Source: Alphaproteobacteria bacterium
Lineage (GTDB): Bacteria; Pseudomonadota; Alphaproteobacteria; Caulobacterales; Aquidulcibacteraceae
NCBI GenBank assembly: GCA_016124655.1
Contig: WGNI01000010.1
Location: forward strand, 1-64,000
Direction: 5' to 3'
DNA: 64,000 nt
How positions within the stretch are numbered: the stretch's first letter is position 1; each line of letters starts with the position of its first letter. The notes under the pieces are model-generated. The model had not been told where the DNA came from. It saw only the letters and a program-made list of their open reading frames with translations, and did not search any database. A program made the translations under genes and the position numbers. Positions 9,416 through 20,421 of this stretch are shown here, in pieces.

Positions 9416-10276
9416 ATGCTGCAATGGCGGATCGGCGACGTTCTCATCAAGCGCGTGGTGGAAATCGAAATCCCTACGCCCTACGACGCCGAGCGGCCCT
9501 TCATCCCCGAAGCTACGCCTGCGGCGCTACGCGCCATGCCCTGGCTCTACCCGAACTTCGTCACCGAGGACGACGCGCTGAAATTGTCCGTCCATGCGCT
9601 TCTGGTCGATGCGCCCGGATTGAAGCTCGTTGTTGACACGTGCTTCGGCAACGACAAGCCGCGCTACCTGATCGGCCGTCAGCCGCTGGCCACTGCGTTT
9701 CTGTCTGAAATCGCCGCGGCGGGCTTTCCTCGCGAGAGCGTCACCACGGTGGCGTGCACGCATCTCCACGTCGATCACGTCGGCTGGAACACGATGCTGG
9801 AAGACGGCGCCTGGAAGCCGACTTTCCCCAATGCGCGCTATCTCATGGGGCACGATGAATACGCCCATTGGAGCACGCATTCCGAGACCCGCGAGCAGAA
9901 AGCCGTCATGGCCGATTCCGTGCAGCCGATCTTCGACGCCGGCCTCGTCGATCTCGTTGAGACCAATCATCGCCTTTCGCCGGAAATCCGCTTCATGCCG
10001 ACGGTAGGACACACGCCCGGCCATGTCAGTGTCGTGATAGAATCCAAGGGCGAAAAGGCCGTCATCACCGGCGATCTGATGCATCATCCAGCGCAAATCA
10101 CGCAGCCGGACTGGGGCCCGCCCTTCGACAGCGACAGCGCGCAGGCGCGCGAGACCCGGCGCCGCTTTGTCAATGAATTCGCCGACGCGCCGGTGCTGGT
10201 CATCGGCACGCATTTCGCGACGCCGACCGCGGGCTATGTGAAACGCATCGACGGCGCGTTGCGATTCATCGCCTAG
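9416..10276 (+). CDS. Metallo-beta-lactamase-fold hydrolase
   Basis: A 286-residue soluble MBL-fold enzyme. The zinc motif HLHVDH is at residues 116-121. The later ligands are in VGHTPGHVS and in GDLMHHP, and another His lies in GTHFATP near the C-terminus, so the di-zinc site looks complete. It has no signal peptide, so it is cytoplasmic and resembles lactonase- or quorum-quenching-like members rather than a periplasmic beta-lactamase. The substrate cannot be inferred. GGGAG precedes the ATG. It probably shares transcription with the MscS gene. Confidence 0.85.
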   Translation: MLQWRIGDVLIKRVVEIEIPTPYDAERPFIPEATPAALRAMPWLYPNFVTEDDALKLSVHALLVDAPGLKLVVDTCFGNDKPRYLIGRQPLATAFLSEIAAAGFPRESVTTVACTHLHVDHVGWNTMLEDGAWKPTFPNARYLMGHDEYAHWSTHSETREQKAVMADSVQPIFDAGLVDLVETNHRLSPEIRFMPTVGHTPGHVSVVIESKGEKAVITGDLMHHPAQITQPDWGPPFDSDSAQARETRRRFVNEFADAPVLVIGTHFATPTAGYVKRIDGALRFIA

Positions 10277-10309
10277 CGAACCCGAGATCCTCACGCGCGC
10301 GCCGCGTTC

Positions 10310-12743
<2,434 letters not shown>

Positions 12744-12750
12744 CGGCCTT

Positions 12751-12880
12751 CCTTCTCCCGCATGGGCGGGAGAAGGTGTCGCGTAGCGACGGATGAGGGT
12801 GGGCGGTTGAATGGCGCCGATCGCGGCGCCTCGAAGCCCGCCCGCTCACCCTGCCTCTCCCCCTCGCGGGGGAGAGGGCT
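12751..12880. repeat. Paired palindromic element (REPIN-like), locus A
   Basis: The first unit is a hairpin with an 11-bp stem (12751-12761 with 12766-12776), then TG, a short TCGC-GTA-GCGA hairpin, and GATGAGGG. About 50 bases later a facing copy has a 10-bp stem (12854-12863 with 12868-12877). The same architecture occurs at 41411-41661 and 49036-49153. It fills most of the gap between thiC and the next gene and may also end thiC transcription, though it has no T run. Confidence 0.75.
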
Positions 12881-12930
12881 CATCCAACGCCAACTCTTTC
12901 ACGCTCGCGCGGATCAAACCCTGGAGGTGA

Positions 12931-13236
12931 ATGCGTGGACTGGCGCCAACGCCCGATCCGACACATCTAGTGCCCATGCTCGCCCCGTCCCCCGCCCGTG
13001 ACGCGCACGCCCCGCCCGCAAACCGCTGGCGCAATTTCTACCGCGTCTACCGCATCCTGAATCTCGGCCGCGTCGGCCACGTGTTTCCAGGCGTTCTGCG
13101 CGGGCCTGACGCCTTCCCCTCCAAGGACATCGCGGAAACCCATGCGCGTGCATTTCTCGCCGCGCTCAATCCGCCCGGCCGCTCCGCGACCATGGAGCAC
13201 GCCGGCGCGTTCCCCGAGGGCGACGCGCCGAACTGA
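12931..13236 (+). CDS. Small hypothetical protein, 101 aa
   Basis: A protein of 101 residues (86 if the internal ATG at 12976 is used). The central part, WRNFYRVYRILNLGRVGHVF, is the only distinctive segment; no family is recognised. GGAGG stands only 3 bases from the ATG at 12931, an unusually short spacing, so the start is uncertain. It is followed directly by a palindrome that could end transcription. Codon use resembles the neighbours. Confidence 0.5.
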   Translation: MRGLAPTPDPTHLVPMLAPSPARDAHAPPANRWRNFYRVYRILNLGRVGHVFPGVLRGPDAFPSKDIAETHARAFLAALNPPGRSATMEHAGAFPEGDAPN

Positions 13237-13237
13237 A

Positions 13238-13281
13238 GCGTGATAGCCAAAAGTGGGAACCGGTTTTGGCAGCCATCACGC
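13238..13281. repeat. Palindromic intergenic element, GGGAACCGG core (copy 2)
   Basis: An inverted repeat with two exact arm pairs: GCGTGAT (13238-13244) with ATCACGC (13275-13281), and GCCAAAA (13246-13252) with TTTTGGC (13264-13270), enclosing GTGGGAACCGG. It lies between two convergent genes and so may act as a bidirectional terminator. The copy at 10-57 is related but more degenerate. Confidence 0.7.
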
Positions 13282-13294
13282 GCCGACCTAGCCC

Positions 13295-13672
13295 TTACTC
13301 TTCCGACGGCGCAGCCGAGCGCACGGCGTTCCAGTTGAACAGAAAATTGCGGTGTTCCGCCCAGGTCTGGCCTTCGACATGATCGCCCGCAAGGCACGCC
13401 GCGCTGTGATACGGACCCTCGCCGTCGGTCGTGCGAAAGCTCACGCAGGTGCGCCCGCGCGCGGTGCGCCAGCGCCCGGCCTCGATAGCGCTTTGGTAGA
13501 ACGATCCCGTAACCGTCCCGTCCGGCGCCAGCGTCAAATCCATCGGCTGCGTGTAGGACCCGTCTCCGGCCGACGACAGATCAACCGTCCAGCGGCCCCT
13601 CAGCGCCTCTTCCGCCTGCGCAGCTCCCGTCATCAGAACCGCCGCCGCAACGGCCAGCACAAAAATCCGCAT
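13295..13672 (-). CDS. Secreted hypothetical protein, 125 aa
   Basis: A signal peptide (MRIFVLAVAAAVLMTGAAQAE) is followed by a small beta-rich domain with RGRWTVDLSS, DGTVTGSFYQS and GRTCVSFRT, plus a second Cys in SAACLAGD that could pair with the first. The layout suggests a small periplasmic beta-barrel, but I cannot name the family. AGGAGGGA stands 3 bases before the ATG at 13672 and fixes the start. It is divergent from the acyl-CoA synthetase gene. Confidence 0.6.
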   Translation of the reverse strand: MRIFVLAVAAAVLMTGAAQAEEALRGRWTVDLSSAGDGSYTQPMDLTLAPDGTVTGSFYQSAIEAGRWRTARGRTCVSFRTTDGEGPYHSAACLAGDHVEGQTWAEHRNFLFNWNAVRSAAPSEE

Positions 13673-13803
13673 CCGTCCCTCCTGGCCTCGATACGCCCGC
13701 CCGCCGCGCCGGATCACGCAGCAGTGCACGCGCCGCCGCCCGCCCTTCGCTTGCCCCAGGCGGCGCGGCCCGTATGGTGGCGTCACAGGGAGACGAAACG
13801 CGC

Positions 13804-15582
13804 ATGAGCTTTATCGGCAAGATTCAAAGGGAGTTTCAGCTCATCAACGGCCTGCAGCGCACGCTGAAGGCCTATGAGCCGATCGAGAAGGGCTGGCCGA
13901 TCACCGTAGGCAAGGACATCGAGCGCGTCGTCGATCTCTATCCCGACAACGAAGCCATCCGCTTCGAGGGCCAGTCCTGGACCTATCGCGATTTCGACGC
14001 CCGCGCGAACGCCTATGCGCACTGGGCGCTGGCGCAGGGCCTCGGCAAGGGCGACCGCGTGGCGCTCTTCATGTCGAACCAGCCCGACTATGTCGCCTGC
14101 TGGGTCGGCCTGTCGAAAATCGGCGTCGTGACCGCGCTGATCAACTCCAACCTGACCGGCGCGCCCCTGGCGCACTCGATACGCATCTCCGATGCGCGCC
14201 ATGTCGTCGCCTCGCCGGATTTGACCGACGCCTATCGCGGCGTCGCCGCCGATCTTCCCAACGACATGCGGCTGTGGACGCGCGGCGAAGACCTCGACGC
14301 AGCGCTCGCCGGCGTCAGCACGGATCGGCCTGACCAGGCGCTGCGCGACGCCGTCTCGCTCGAAGATCTTGCGCTTCTTGTTTACACATCTGGAACGACC
14401 GGCGCGCCGAAGGCCGCGAAGCTCCTGCATCGCCGCACGCTTGGCATGATGCGCGCTTTCATCGGCGGCGGCTACGCCGTGCCGGCGGATCGCGTCTATG
14501 TCACGCTGCCGCTCTATCACGGCACCGGCGGCCTGTGCGGCGTGGGTTTTGCGCTGACGACCGGCGGTACGCTTCTGATCCGGCGCAAATTTTCCGCCAC
14601 CCATTTCTGGGACGATTGCGTCAACGACGGCGCCACCGTGTTCTTCTATATCGGCGAATTGTGCCGGTACCTTTTGAACCAGCCGGAAACGCTCAATGAA
14701 ACCCGCCACGCTCTGCGTCTCGGCGTCGGCAACGGATTGCGCCCGGAAGTTTGGGAGAAGTTTCAGCCGCGCTTCAAGATCAAGCGTCTTCTAGAATTCT
14801 ACGGCTCCACCGAAGGCAACGTTTCGCTGCTCAATTTCGATGGCAAGATCGGCTCGGTCGGGCGTATTCCGAAGTATCTGCGCAAGCGCGTGAACGTGCG
14901 CATCGTCAAATTCGATGTGGAAACCGAACAGCCCGTCCGCGGCGACGATGGCCTGTGCATCGAAGCGGCCCCCGGCGAAGTCGGCGAAGCGGTCGGCGAA
15001 ATCAAACAGGCCGAGGCGCGCTATCGCTTTGAAGGCTATTCCGGCAACGAAGAACAGACCAAAAAGAAAGTCCTGCAGGACGTCTTCGCCAAGAGCGACG
15101 TCTGGTTTCGCACCGGCGATCTGATGAAGCAGGACGAAGACGGATATTTCTATTTCATCGACCGCATCGGCGATACCTTCCGTTGGAAGGGGGAAAACGT
15201 CTCCACCAATGAAGTCGGCGAAGCGTTGGCCCGGGCGCCGGGCGTCGCGGAAGCGAACGTCTACGGCGTGAGAGTGGGCTCGCTCGATGGCCGCGCCGGC
15301 ATGGCCGCGATCACGCCCACCGATGGATTCGATCTGGCCGCGCTGCACGCCCATATCGCGCGCGAGCTGCCCAGCTATGCTCGCCCGCTTTTCATCCGCA
15401 TCAAGCGCGACATCGATACGACGGGCACGTTCAAATACCGCAAGGTCGATCTCGTCGCCGACGGATTTGATCCGTCGAAAACTTCCGATCCGCTCTATTT
15501 CGACGATCCCGCGACCGCCGGCTACGCGCCGCTCACCGTCGAGCGCATGCACGATATCGAGGCCGGCGCGGTCAAGATTTGA
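13804..15582 (+). CDS. Long-chain acyl-CoA synthetase, FATP/FadD6 type
   Basis: A 592-residue AMP-forming ligase that activates fatty acids to acyl-CoA. Motifs are YTSGTTGAPKAAKL (P-loop-like), FYGSTEGNVSLLNFDGK (A5 region, typical of the fatty-acid-transport-protein branch), WFRTGDL and DRIGDTFRWKGENVSTNEV. The N-terminus lacks the usual FadD region, and the FATP-like sequence around GSVGRIPKYLRKR separates it from acs and from the ligase at 17400. The ATG at 13804 is preceded by GGGAGACGAAACGC. It probably feeds beta-oxidation or very-long-chain lipid use. Confidence 0.85.
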   Translation: MSFIGKIQREFQLINGLQRTLKAYEPIEKGWPITVGKDIERVVDLYPDNEAIRFEGQSWTYRDFDARANAYAHWALAQGLGKGDRVALFMSNQPDYVACWVGLSKIGVVTALINSNLTGAPLAHSIRISDARHVVASPDLTDAYRGVAADLPNDMRLWTRGEDLDAALAGVSTDRPDQALRDAVSLEDLALLVYTSGTTGAPKAAKLLHRRTLGMMRAFIGGGYAVPADRVYVTLPLYHGTGGLCGVGFALTTGGTLLIRRKFSATHFWDDCVNDGATVFFYIGELCRYLLNQPETLNETRHALRLGVGNGLRPEVWEKFQPRFKIKRLLEFYGSTEGNVSLLNFDGKIGSVGRIPKYLRKRVNVRIVKFDVETEQPVRGDDGLCIEAAPGEVGEAVGEIKQAEARYRFEGYSGNEEQTKKKVLQDVFAKSDVWFRTGDLMKQDEDGYFYFIDRIGDTFRWKGENVSTNEVGEALARAPGVAEANVYGVRVGSLDGRAGMAAITPTDGFDLAALHAHIARELPSYARPLFIRIKRDIDTTGTFKYRKVDLVADGFDPSKTSDPLYFDDPATAGYAPLTVERMHDIEAGAVKI

Positions 15583-15603
15583 TCGATTGCAGCAACCAGC
15601 GCG

Positions 15604-16539
15604 CTACCCGAAAGGGGTCTCGACCAGAAATCCCGCGCGCGGAAAATGCACACACACCGTCCCGCACGGCGTGTCGCTGCGGATGACGGCGATTTCCTGC
15701 GGCGTCGAATAATGCACGTGGCCGGAAATTTTATCGCGGCCGTAGTCGTCAGCCATGACGCTGATGCGGTCGCCGGCCGCAATCGGCCGCGCCTCGGTGC
15801 TGGGATAATCATCCGCCGGCCGCGGCTCGTGCGTGCGCGCAACCTCAAACGCCTCTGCAGCGCTCATCGGCGTGGGCGTCCCATGACCGGCCGCGACGAG
15901 ACGATCCTCCCAGGCGCGCAACTTCGGCATATCGCTCGTCAAGCGTTCAAACGCGGGATTGAGGCCGTTCTTGAGAAACCAGATCGGCATGGACGCGGCT
16001 ATGTCCGCCAGGCCCGGGCGATCGCCCATCAGCCAGGGACCCCCGCTCGATCGCAATTGATCCTCGATCCACATGGCGTTCGCGCGCCACTGGTCCTGCA
16101 GCATCGGCGCTGCAGCCTCCATGGCCTTGAGGTCAAACGGCCGGCCGCTCAATTGCTCGCGATCTTCGATGAACGCCTTCGGCACGTGCTGGCCGATGGC
16201 GCCGAAAATCACGCCGACGCAAGCCTGAAAAAACGAGCGCTCCGCCCACACCCGCAGCGCCCAGGCGACGCCCTCCTGCCCAGGCGGCGTCAACGGGATC
16301 TCGGGATGCAGCGTGTCGATGGCGCGTAGAATCATTTGCGAATCGCAATAAATATCCGCGCCGGCCTGCATCACGGGGATCCGGCGATAGCCGCCCGTCA
16401 TCGCCATCAATTCCCGCCGCGGCAGCACATTGGGATGCTCCACGCTGCGCCATGCCAGGTTTTTTAGGCCGAAGGCGCGGCGCACCATCTCGCCGAACGG
16501 CGATGACGGATAATGGTGCAGGATCAATTCACCAGTCAT
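15604..16539 (-). CDS. Glutathione S-transferase family protein (long form)
   Basis: A 311-residue protein. Its N-terminal 80 residues are a thioredoxin-like GST domain (LILHHYPSSPFGEMVRRAFG, then RRIPVMQ and DSQMIL, giving the cis-Pro and the glutamyl-binding Asp-Ser). An alpha-helical GST C-domain follows, then an extra 80-residue beta-like tail not found in ordinary 220-residue GSTs. The ATG overlaps the stop of the upstream GST gene by 4 bases (ATGA), indicating a coupled pair. The substrate is unknown. Confidence 0.78.
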   Translation of the reverse strand: MTGELILHHYPSSPFGEMVRRAFGLKNLAWRSVEHPNVLPRRELMAMTGGYRRIPVMQAGADIYCDSQMILRAIDTLHPEIPLTPPGQEGVAWALRVWAERSFFQACVGVIFGAIGQHVPKAFIEDREQLSGRPFDLKAMEAAAPMLQDQWRANAMWIEDQLRSSGGPWLMGDRPGLADIAASMPIWFLKNGLNPAFERLTSDMPKLRAWEDRLVAAGHGTPTPMSAAEAFEVARTHEPRPADDYPSTEARPIAAGDRISVMADDYGRDKISGHVHYSTPQEIAVIRSDTPCGTVCVHFPRAGFLVETPFG

Positions 16540-17312
16540 GAAAGCTCCGTGGAAAAGCGGATGTTCCCCGCATTGACGCCCTCGCGCACGATCTCCGCGC
16601 CGCCCGATCGCATCATCCATTCCAGCCGGTGATCGCGATATTGTCGCTTGAACAGGCCAGATTGAATCGCCGCGTGCGCCAACTCGAAACCGGCAAACGC
16701 CGCGCGCGATTCCTCAAGCGTTTGCCGCACGCTGTCGCGTGCGCTGGCGCGCTCCAGCCACGCGGCCAACGCGCCCTCCGGCGCGCGCCCATCCGCGGCT
16801 GCTGACGCGACACATGGCAAGACCGAAAGATCCGCATAACCGAACGCCTCGCCGCAGAACCACGGCCCTTCCAGGCGGCGCGACAGCCAGCCGTTCAATT
16901 GCGCGGTTTGACGGGCGGCTTCCGCCAGCAACGCTGCAGCGCGATCGCCCTCCGCGCGACGGAAATACTTGATCTCCCCGACGGCCCAATTGATTGCCTC
17001 ATATTGCGTGTCCATGATCCGCGCGATCATCCGGCCACGCGCCGCCGCCTTGGGATCGGCAGGGATAAGACGCGGCTCCGGGTGCTTGTCTTCCAGATAC
17101 TCCAGCATCACGCCGGACTCGAACAGCGCGAACTCGCCATCGATCAGCGCCGGCACTTCCTGCAATGGACTGGCGCGCGAAAATGCGCCCTCCGCGCCCC
17201 CTGCGCCGATGCCGTCGGGCATCCGCGCTTCGAACGGCAGTCCCTTTTCGCGCAGCGCGATCTTGACCTTCTGTACATAGGGGCTGAGCGGATGCTCCCA
17301 GACGATATACAC
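16536..17312 (-). CDS. Glutathione S-transferase family protein
   Basis: A 258-residue GST. The N-terminal domain starts VYIVWEHPLSPYVQKVKIAL and carries VPALIDGEFALFESGVM, where Val-Pro is the cis-Pro and Glu-Ser the glutathione-binding pair. The C-domain contains FGYADLSVLPCV with the usual helix-capping Asp. The start is a GTG at 17312 with AAGGGAA upstream; the long unrelated in-frame extension further 5' is antisense to the ligase gene and was rejected. It is translationally coupled to the longer GST downstream. Confidence 0.8.
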   Translation of the reverse strand: MYIVWEHPLSPYVQKVKIALREKGLPFEARMPDGIGAGGAEGAFSRASPLQEVPALIDGEFALFESGVMLEYLEDKHPEPRLIPADPKAAARGRMIARIMDTQYEAINWAVGEIKYFRRAEGDRAAALLAEAARQTAQLNGWLSRRLEGPWFCGEAFGYADLSVLPCVASAAADGRAPEGALAAWLERASARDSVRQTLEESRAAFAGFELAHAAIQSGLFKRQYRDHRLEWMMRSGGAEIVREGVNAGNIRFSTELS

Positions 17313-17399
17313 GGCTTGTTCCCTTCGCTGGCGCCCGCGCGCTTGACGTTTTGAACCTGTGGGGCAAGTCCAAGGCAACAAAAAACTGGAGGCGCCCCG

Positions 17400-18959
17400 A
17401 TGATCGACATGAATGGCCTGGAGACCATGGCCGATCCGCCCCGTGTGCAGGCGCGCCTCCGGCCAGATGCCGTTGCGTATCTCTGCGAGGGCCGCAGCGT
17501 CACGTTCGCCGCGTTCAACGAGCGCACCAACCGCACTGCTGACCAGCTCATCGCCATGGGCTTGAAGCCGGGCGATCGCATCGCGCTCTTGTCCAAGAAC
17601 ACCGAGCTCTTCTTCGAAATCCTCTTCGGCGCGATCAAGGCGCGGGTCGTTCTGGCGCCGGTGAACTTCCGGCTGGCGCCGCCCGAAATCGCCTACACGC
17701 TGACCGACGCCGGCGCCAAGCTGCTGTTTCTCGGCGCCGATTTCGCCGAGCCGGCCGCCAAGGCGCTGGCGCAAATGGAGATCAAGCCAGACATCATCGC
17801 GTTGGATGGACCCAATGCCGGATACGCCGCCTGGCGCGACGCGGGGCGCGATCGCGATCCCATGCTGCCCATCGGCGACGATGATGACGTCCTCCAGCTT
17901 TACACCTCCGGCACGACCGGCCACCCCAAAGGCGTGCAGCTCACCAACGCGAACTATCTCGCATTCTTCCGCCTCGCCGGCCCGATCCCCGGCTTCGATT
18001 ATCGCGTCGGCGAAACCGTCATGAACGCGATGCCGCAATTCCACGTCGCGGGCTGCAATGTCGGCATGATTGCGCTCGCCAGCGGCTCCAAGACGGTGAT
18101 CGTGCGCGATCTCATTCCCGCCGCCGTGATCGATCTGTTGCAGCGCGAGCGCGTCAACCACGCCTTCTTCGTGCCTGCAGTTATCATGATGCTGATGCAG
18201 TCGCCGGAGATGGCGTCCGCGGACCTTTCATCGGTGCAATCGGTCGCCTACGGCGCCTCGCCGATCGCGGAAGACCTTCTCGTGCGCGCCCGCGAACGCT
18301 TCGGTTGCGACTTCCTGCAATTGTACGGCATGACCGAAACCGTCGGCGCAGCGACATATCTCCCGCCGGCAGCCCATGATCCGGCCCTCGGCAAACTGCG
18401 CTCATGCGGCCGCGCATGGCCAGGCATCGAAGTCGAAGTACGCGGCGGCGACGGCGACCCAGTGCCGATTGGCGACGTCGGCGAAATCTTCATTCGCGCA
18501 CCGGTGGTGATGAAAGGCTATTGGAACAAGCCCGAGGCCACCGCGGAAGCCATTCACGGCGGCTGGTACAAGACCGGAGACGCCGCCTATCAGGACGCCG
18601 AAGGCTTCTTCTACATTTACGACCGCGTGAAAGACATGATCGTCACCGGCGGCGAGAACGTCTATCCGGCGGAGGTCGAGAACGCCATTTTCGGGCATCC
18701 CAATGTCGCCGATGTCGCGGTCATCGGCGTGCCCGACGATAAATGGGGCGAGGCCGTGAAAGCGATCGTAATCGCCAAGCCAGGCGCGCCGCAGGACGCC
18801 GCAGACATCATCGCCTGGGCCCGCGAACGCGTGGCCAATTACAAAGTCCCCAAGAGCGTGGATTTTGTGGACGCCATTCCGCGCAATCCTTCCGGAAAAA
18901 TTCTCCGCCGCGAACTGCGCGCGCCCTATTGGGAGGGGCGCACGCGCATGGTCGGATGA
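17400..18959 (+). CDS. Acyl-CoA synthetase (fatty-acid--CoA ligase)
   Basis: A 519-residue ANL-superfamily ligase. Motifs are LYTSGTTGHPKGVQL, LYGMTETVG, the YKTGDA aspartate motif, DRVKDMIVTGGENVYPAEVE, and the C-terminal PRNPSGKILRREL with the catalytic lysine. Length and motif spacing fit medium/long-chain acyl-CoA or aryl/acyl-CoA ligases. GGAGG precedes the ATG. It is divergent from the GST pair, so a shared role in handling acyl or xenobiotic substrates is possible but only inferred. Confidence 0.85.
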   Translation: MIDMNGLETMADPPRVQARLRPDAVAYLCEGRSVTFAAFNERTNRTADQLIAMGLKPGDRIALLSKNTELFFEILFGAIKARVVLAPVNFRLAPPEIAYTLTDAGAKLLFLGADFAEPAAKALAQMEIKPDIIALDGPNAGYAAWRDAGRDRDPMLPIGDDDDVLQLYTSGTTGHPKGVQLTNANYLAFFRLAGPIPGFDYRVGETVMNAMPQFHVAGCNVGMIALASGSKTVIVRDLIPAAVIDLLQRERVNHAFFVPAVIMMLMQSPEMASADLSSVQSVAYGASPIAEDLLVRARERFGCDFLQLYGMTETVGAATYLPPAAHDPALGKLRSCGRAWPGIEVEVRGGDGDPVPIGDVGEIFIRAPVVMKGYWNKPEATAEAIHGGWYKTGDAAYQDAEGFFYIYDRVKDMIVTGGENVYPAEVENAIFGHPNVADVAVIGVPDDKWGEAVKAIVIAKPGAPQDAADIIAWARERVANYKVPKSVDFVDAIPRNPSGKILRRELRAPYWEGRTRMVG

Positions 18960-18965
18960 AGCGCG

Positions 18966-19574
18966 TCACGGGACGTTGCGCCAGACCTCGCGGACGCGCG
19001 CATCCCGGCCGCAATTCAGACGATAGAGATTGTACCGCACGGGATTCTTCTCGGCGTAGTCCTGGTGATAGTCTTCCGCCGGCCAGAACCGGCCGAGATC
19101 TTCAACCGGCGTCGCAATGCGAAGGTGCCGCGACAAGCGCGCAATCTCTGCCTCCGCGATGCGGCGCTGTTCGGCATTCGCAACGAAAACGGCCGTCGTA
19201 TAGGCGTGCCCGCGATCGCAGAACTGTCCGCCCGCATCGGTGGGATCGACGTGACGGAAGAAGTAGGAAACCAGCTGCGCATAGCTGACGCGCGCTGGAT
19301 CGTACGTCACGCGCACGACCTCGATGTGCCCGCCGCGCTCATAGTTCTGATAGGTGGGATTGGCGGTTCGTCCGCCCGCATAACCCGAGACCGCGCTGAT
19401 GACGCCGTCGCGTTCCTCAAGGTCATGCTCCAGACACCAGAAACACCCCCCCGCGAACACGGCCTCCGCACGCCCGGCCTGAGCCGGCGCGGTCTGCGCA
19501 TTGACCATGCGCGTGGCGCTCAGCCCGGCGAGAAGCACAAATGCCGCCGCAGCGGCTAAGACGAAACGCAACAT
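18966..19574 (-). CDS. msrA: Peptide-methionine (S)-S-oxide reductase, exported
   Basis: A 202-residue MsrA that reduces methionine-S-sulfoxide in proteins. The active-site motif GGCFWCLEH (Cys44, Cys47) is intact, as are GYAGG, the [15 protein letters not shown] core and a further Cys near the C-terminus (NLYRLNCG). An N-terminal hydrophobic segment ending AQ ([17 protein letters not shown]...) marks it as periplasmic, unlike the common cytosolic form. I chose the ATG at 19574 because AAGGTG precedes it and the signal peptide starts there. It is divergent from the TVP38 gene. Confidence 0.92.
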   Translation of the reverse strand: MLRFVLAAAAAFVLLAGLSATRMVNAQTAPAQAGRAEAVFAGGCFWCLEHDLEERDGVISAVSGYAGGRTANPTYQNYERGGHIEVVRVTYDPARVSYAQLVSYFFRHVDPTDAGGQFCDRGHAYTTAVFVANAEQRRIAEAEIARLSRHLRIATPVEDLGRFWPAEDYHQDYAEKNPVRYNLYRLNCGRDARVREVWRNVP

Positions 19575-19668
19575 GATTGACACCTTTGCAGGAACGTACG
19601 ACGCAGGCCCGGCCATGGTTTCATTGCCGGCTGCAACCAGCCCGGCGCCAACCTCGTAGACGCTGGGC

Positions 19669-20421
19669 ATGACTGAATCCGATCCCCCTCCGGCGCGCAA
19701 GATCGGCTGGCTGCGCTTCGCGCCGATCGCGGTGATCGTGCTCGTGCTCGGTGGCGTGCTGGCTTCGGGCGTTCACCGCAGGCTGTCGCTGGAGAGCTTG
19801 CGCGAGAGCAGCGCAGCGCTCGACGCGCTCGTCGCGCAAAACCTTCCTTTGGCGCTCGCCGCCTATATCGGCATTTACGCTGTCGCAGTGATGATCTCGA
19901 TGCCGGGCGCGCTGTTTCTTACGCTCACCGGCGGGTTTTTGTTCGGCATCTGGATGGGCGGCGCCGCCACTGTGATTGCCGCCACCATCGGCGCAACCGG
20001 AGTCTTCCTCGCCGCACGCACGGCATTCGGCGACGCGCTGCGCGCCCGCGCCGGCGGCTGGTTGAAGCGCCTTGAGGAAGGCTTTCGCGACAACGCCTTC
20101 AACTATCTCCTCGCGCTCCGGCTGTTTCCAGGCGCCCCGTTTTTCATCGTCAATCTCGCGCCGGCGTTTCTGAACGTAAAGCTGCGGGACTTCGTGCTCG
20201 CCACGTTTATTGGCATCATTCCGGGCACACTGGTCTATTCCGCCGTCGGCAACGGACTGCGCGCGGCGTTCAATGCCGGCGTCGACGTCGATCCGGTGGA
20301 TGCGGCGCGCGATTTGTTGTTCTCTCCCGAAATTATCATTCCGATCGCAGGGCTTTTGCTCTTGGCGCTCTTGCCGGTGGCGGCGAAAGCGTTTCGCCGC
20401 AAGCCTCAGGGAGCCGCGTAA
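19669..20421 (+). CDS. TVP38/TMEM64 (DedA-like) membrane protein
   Basis: A 250-residue inner-membrane protein of the VTT/SNARE-associated family. It has about five to six hydrophobic segments, with the characteristic [17 protein letters not shown] motif near residue 85, [13 protein letters not shown], and [17 protein letters not shown]. Relatives are implicated in lipid scrambling or membrane transport. Its stop overlaps the start of the downstream oxidoreductase gene (TAATG). Pairing of this family with a pyridine nucleotide-disulfide oxidoreductase is common, so the two proteins probably work together. Confidence 0.85.
   Translation: MTESDPPPARKIGWLRFAPIAVIVLVLGGVLASGVHRRLSLESLRESSAALDALVAQNLPLALAAYIGIYAVAVMISMPGALFLTLTGGFLFGIWMGGAATVIAATIGATGVFLAARTAFGDALRARAGGWLKRLEEGFRDNAFNYLLALRLFPGAPFFIVNLAPAFLNVKLRDFVLATFIGIIPGTLVYSAVGNGLRAAFNAGVDVDPVDAARDLLFSPEIIIPIAGLLLLALLPVAAKAFRRKPQGAA

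Noticed and set aside
16536..18161. 541-residue reading of the second GST
   Set aside because: The first ~280 residues are antisense to the acyl-CoA ligase and unrelated to GSTs; a GTG with a ribosome-binding site at 17312 starts the real protein.
13804..18959. The two AMP ligases plus GSTs as a non-ribosomal peptide or other natural-product cluster
   Set aside because: No carrier protein, condensation, ketosynthase-type module or tailoring set is present; each gene fits fatty-acid or detoxification metabolism.
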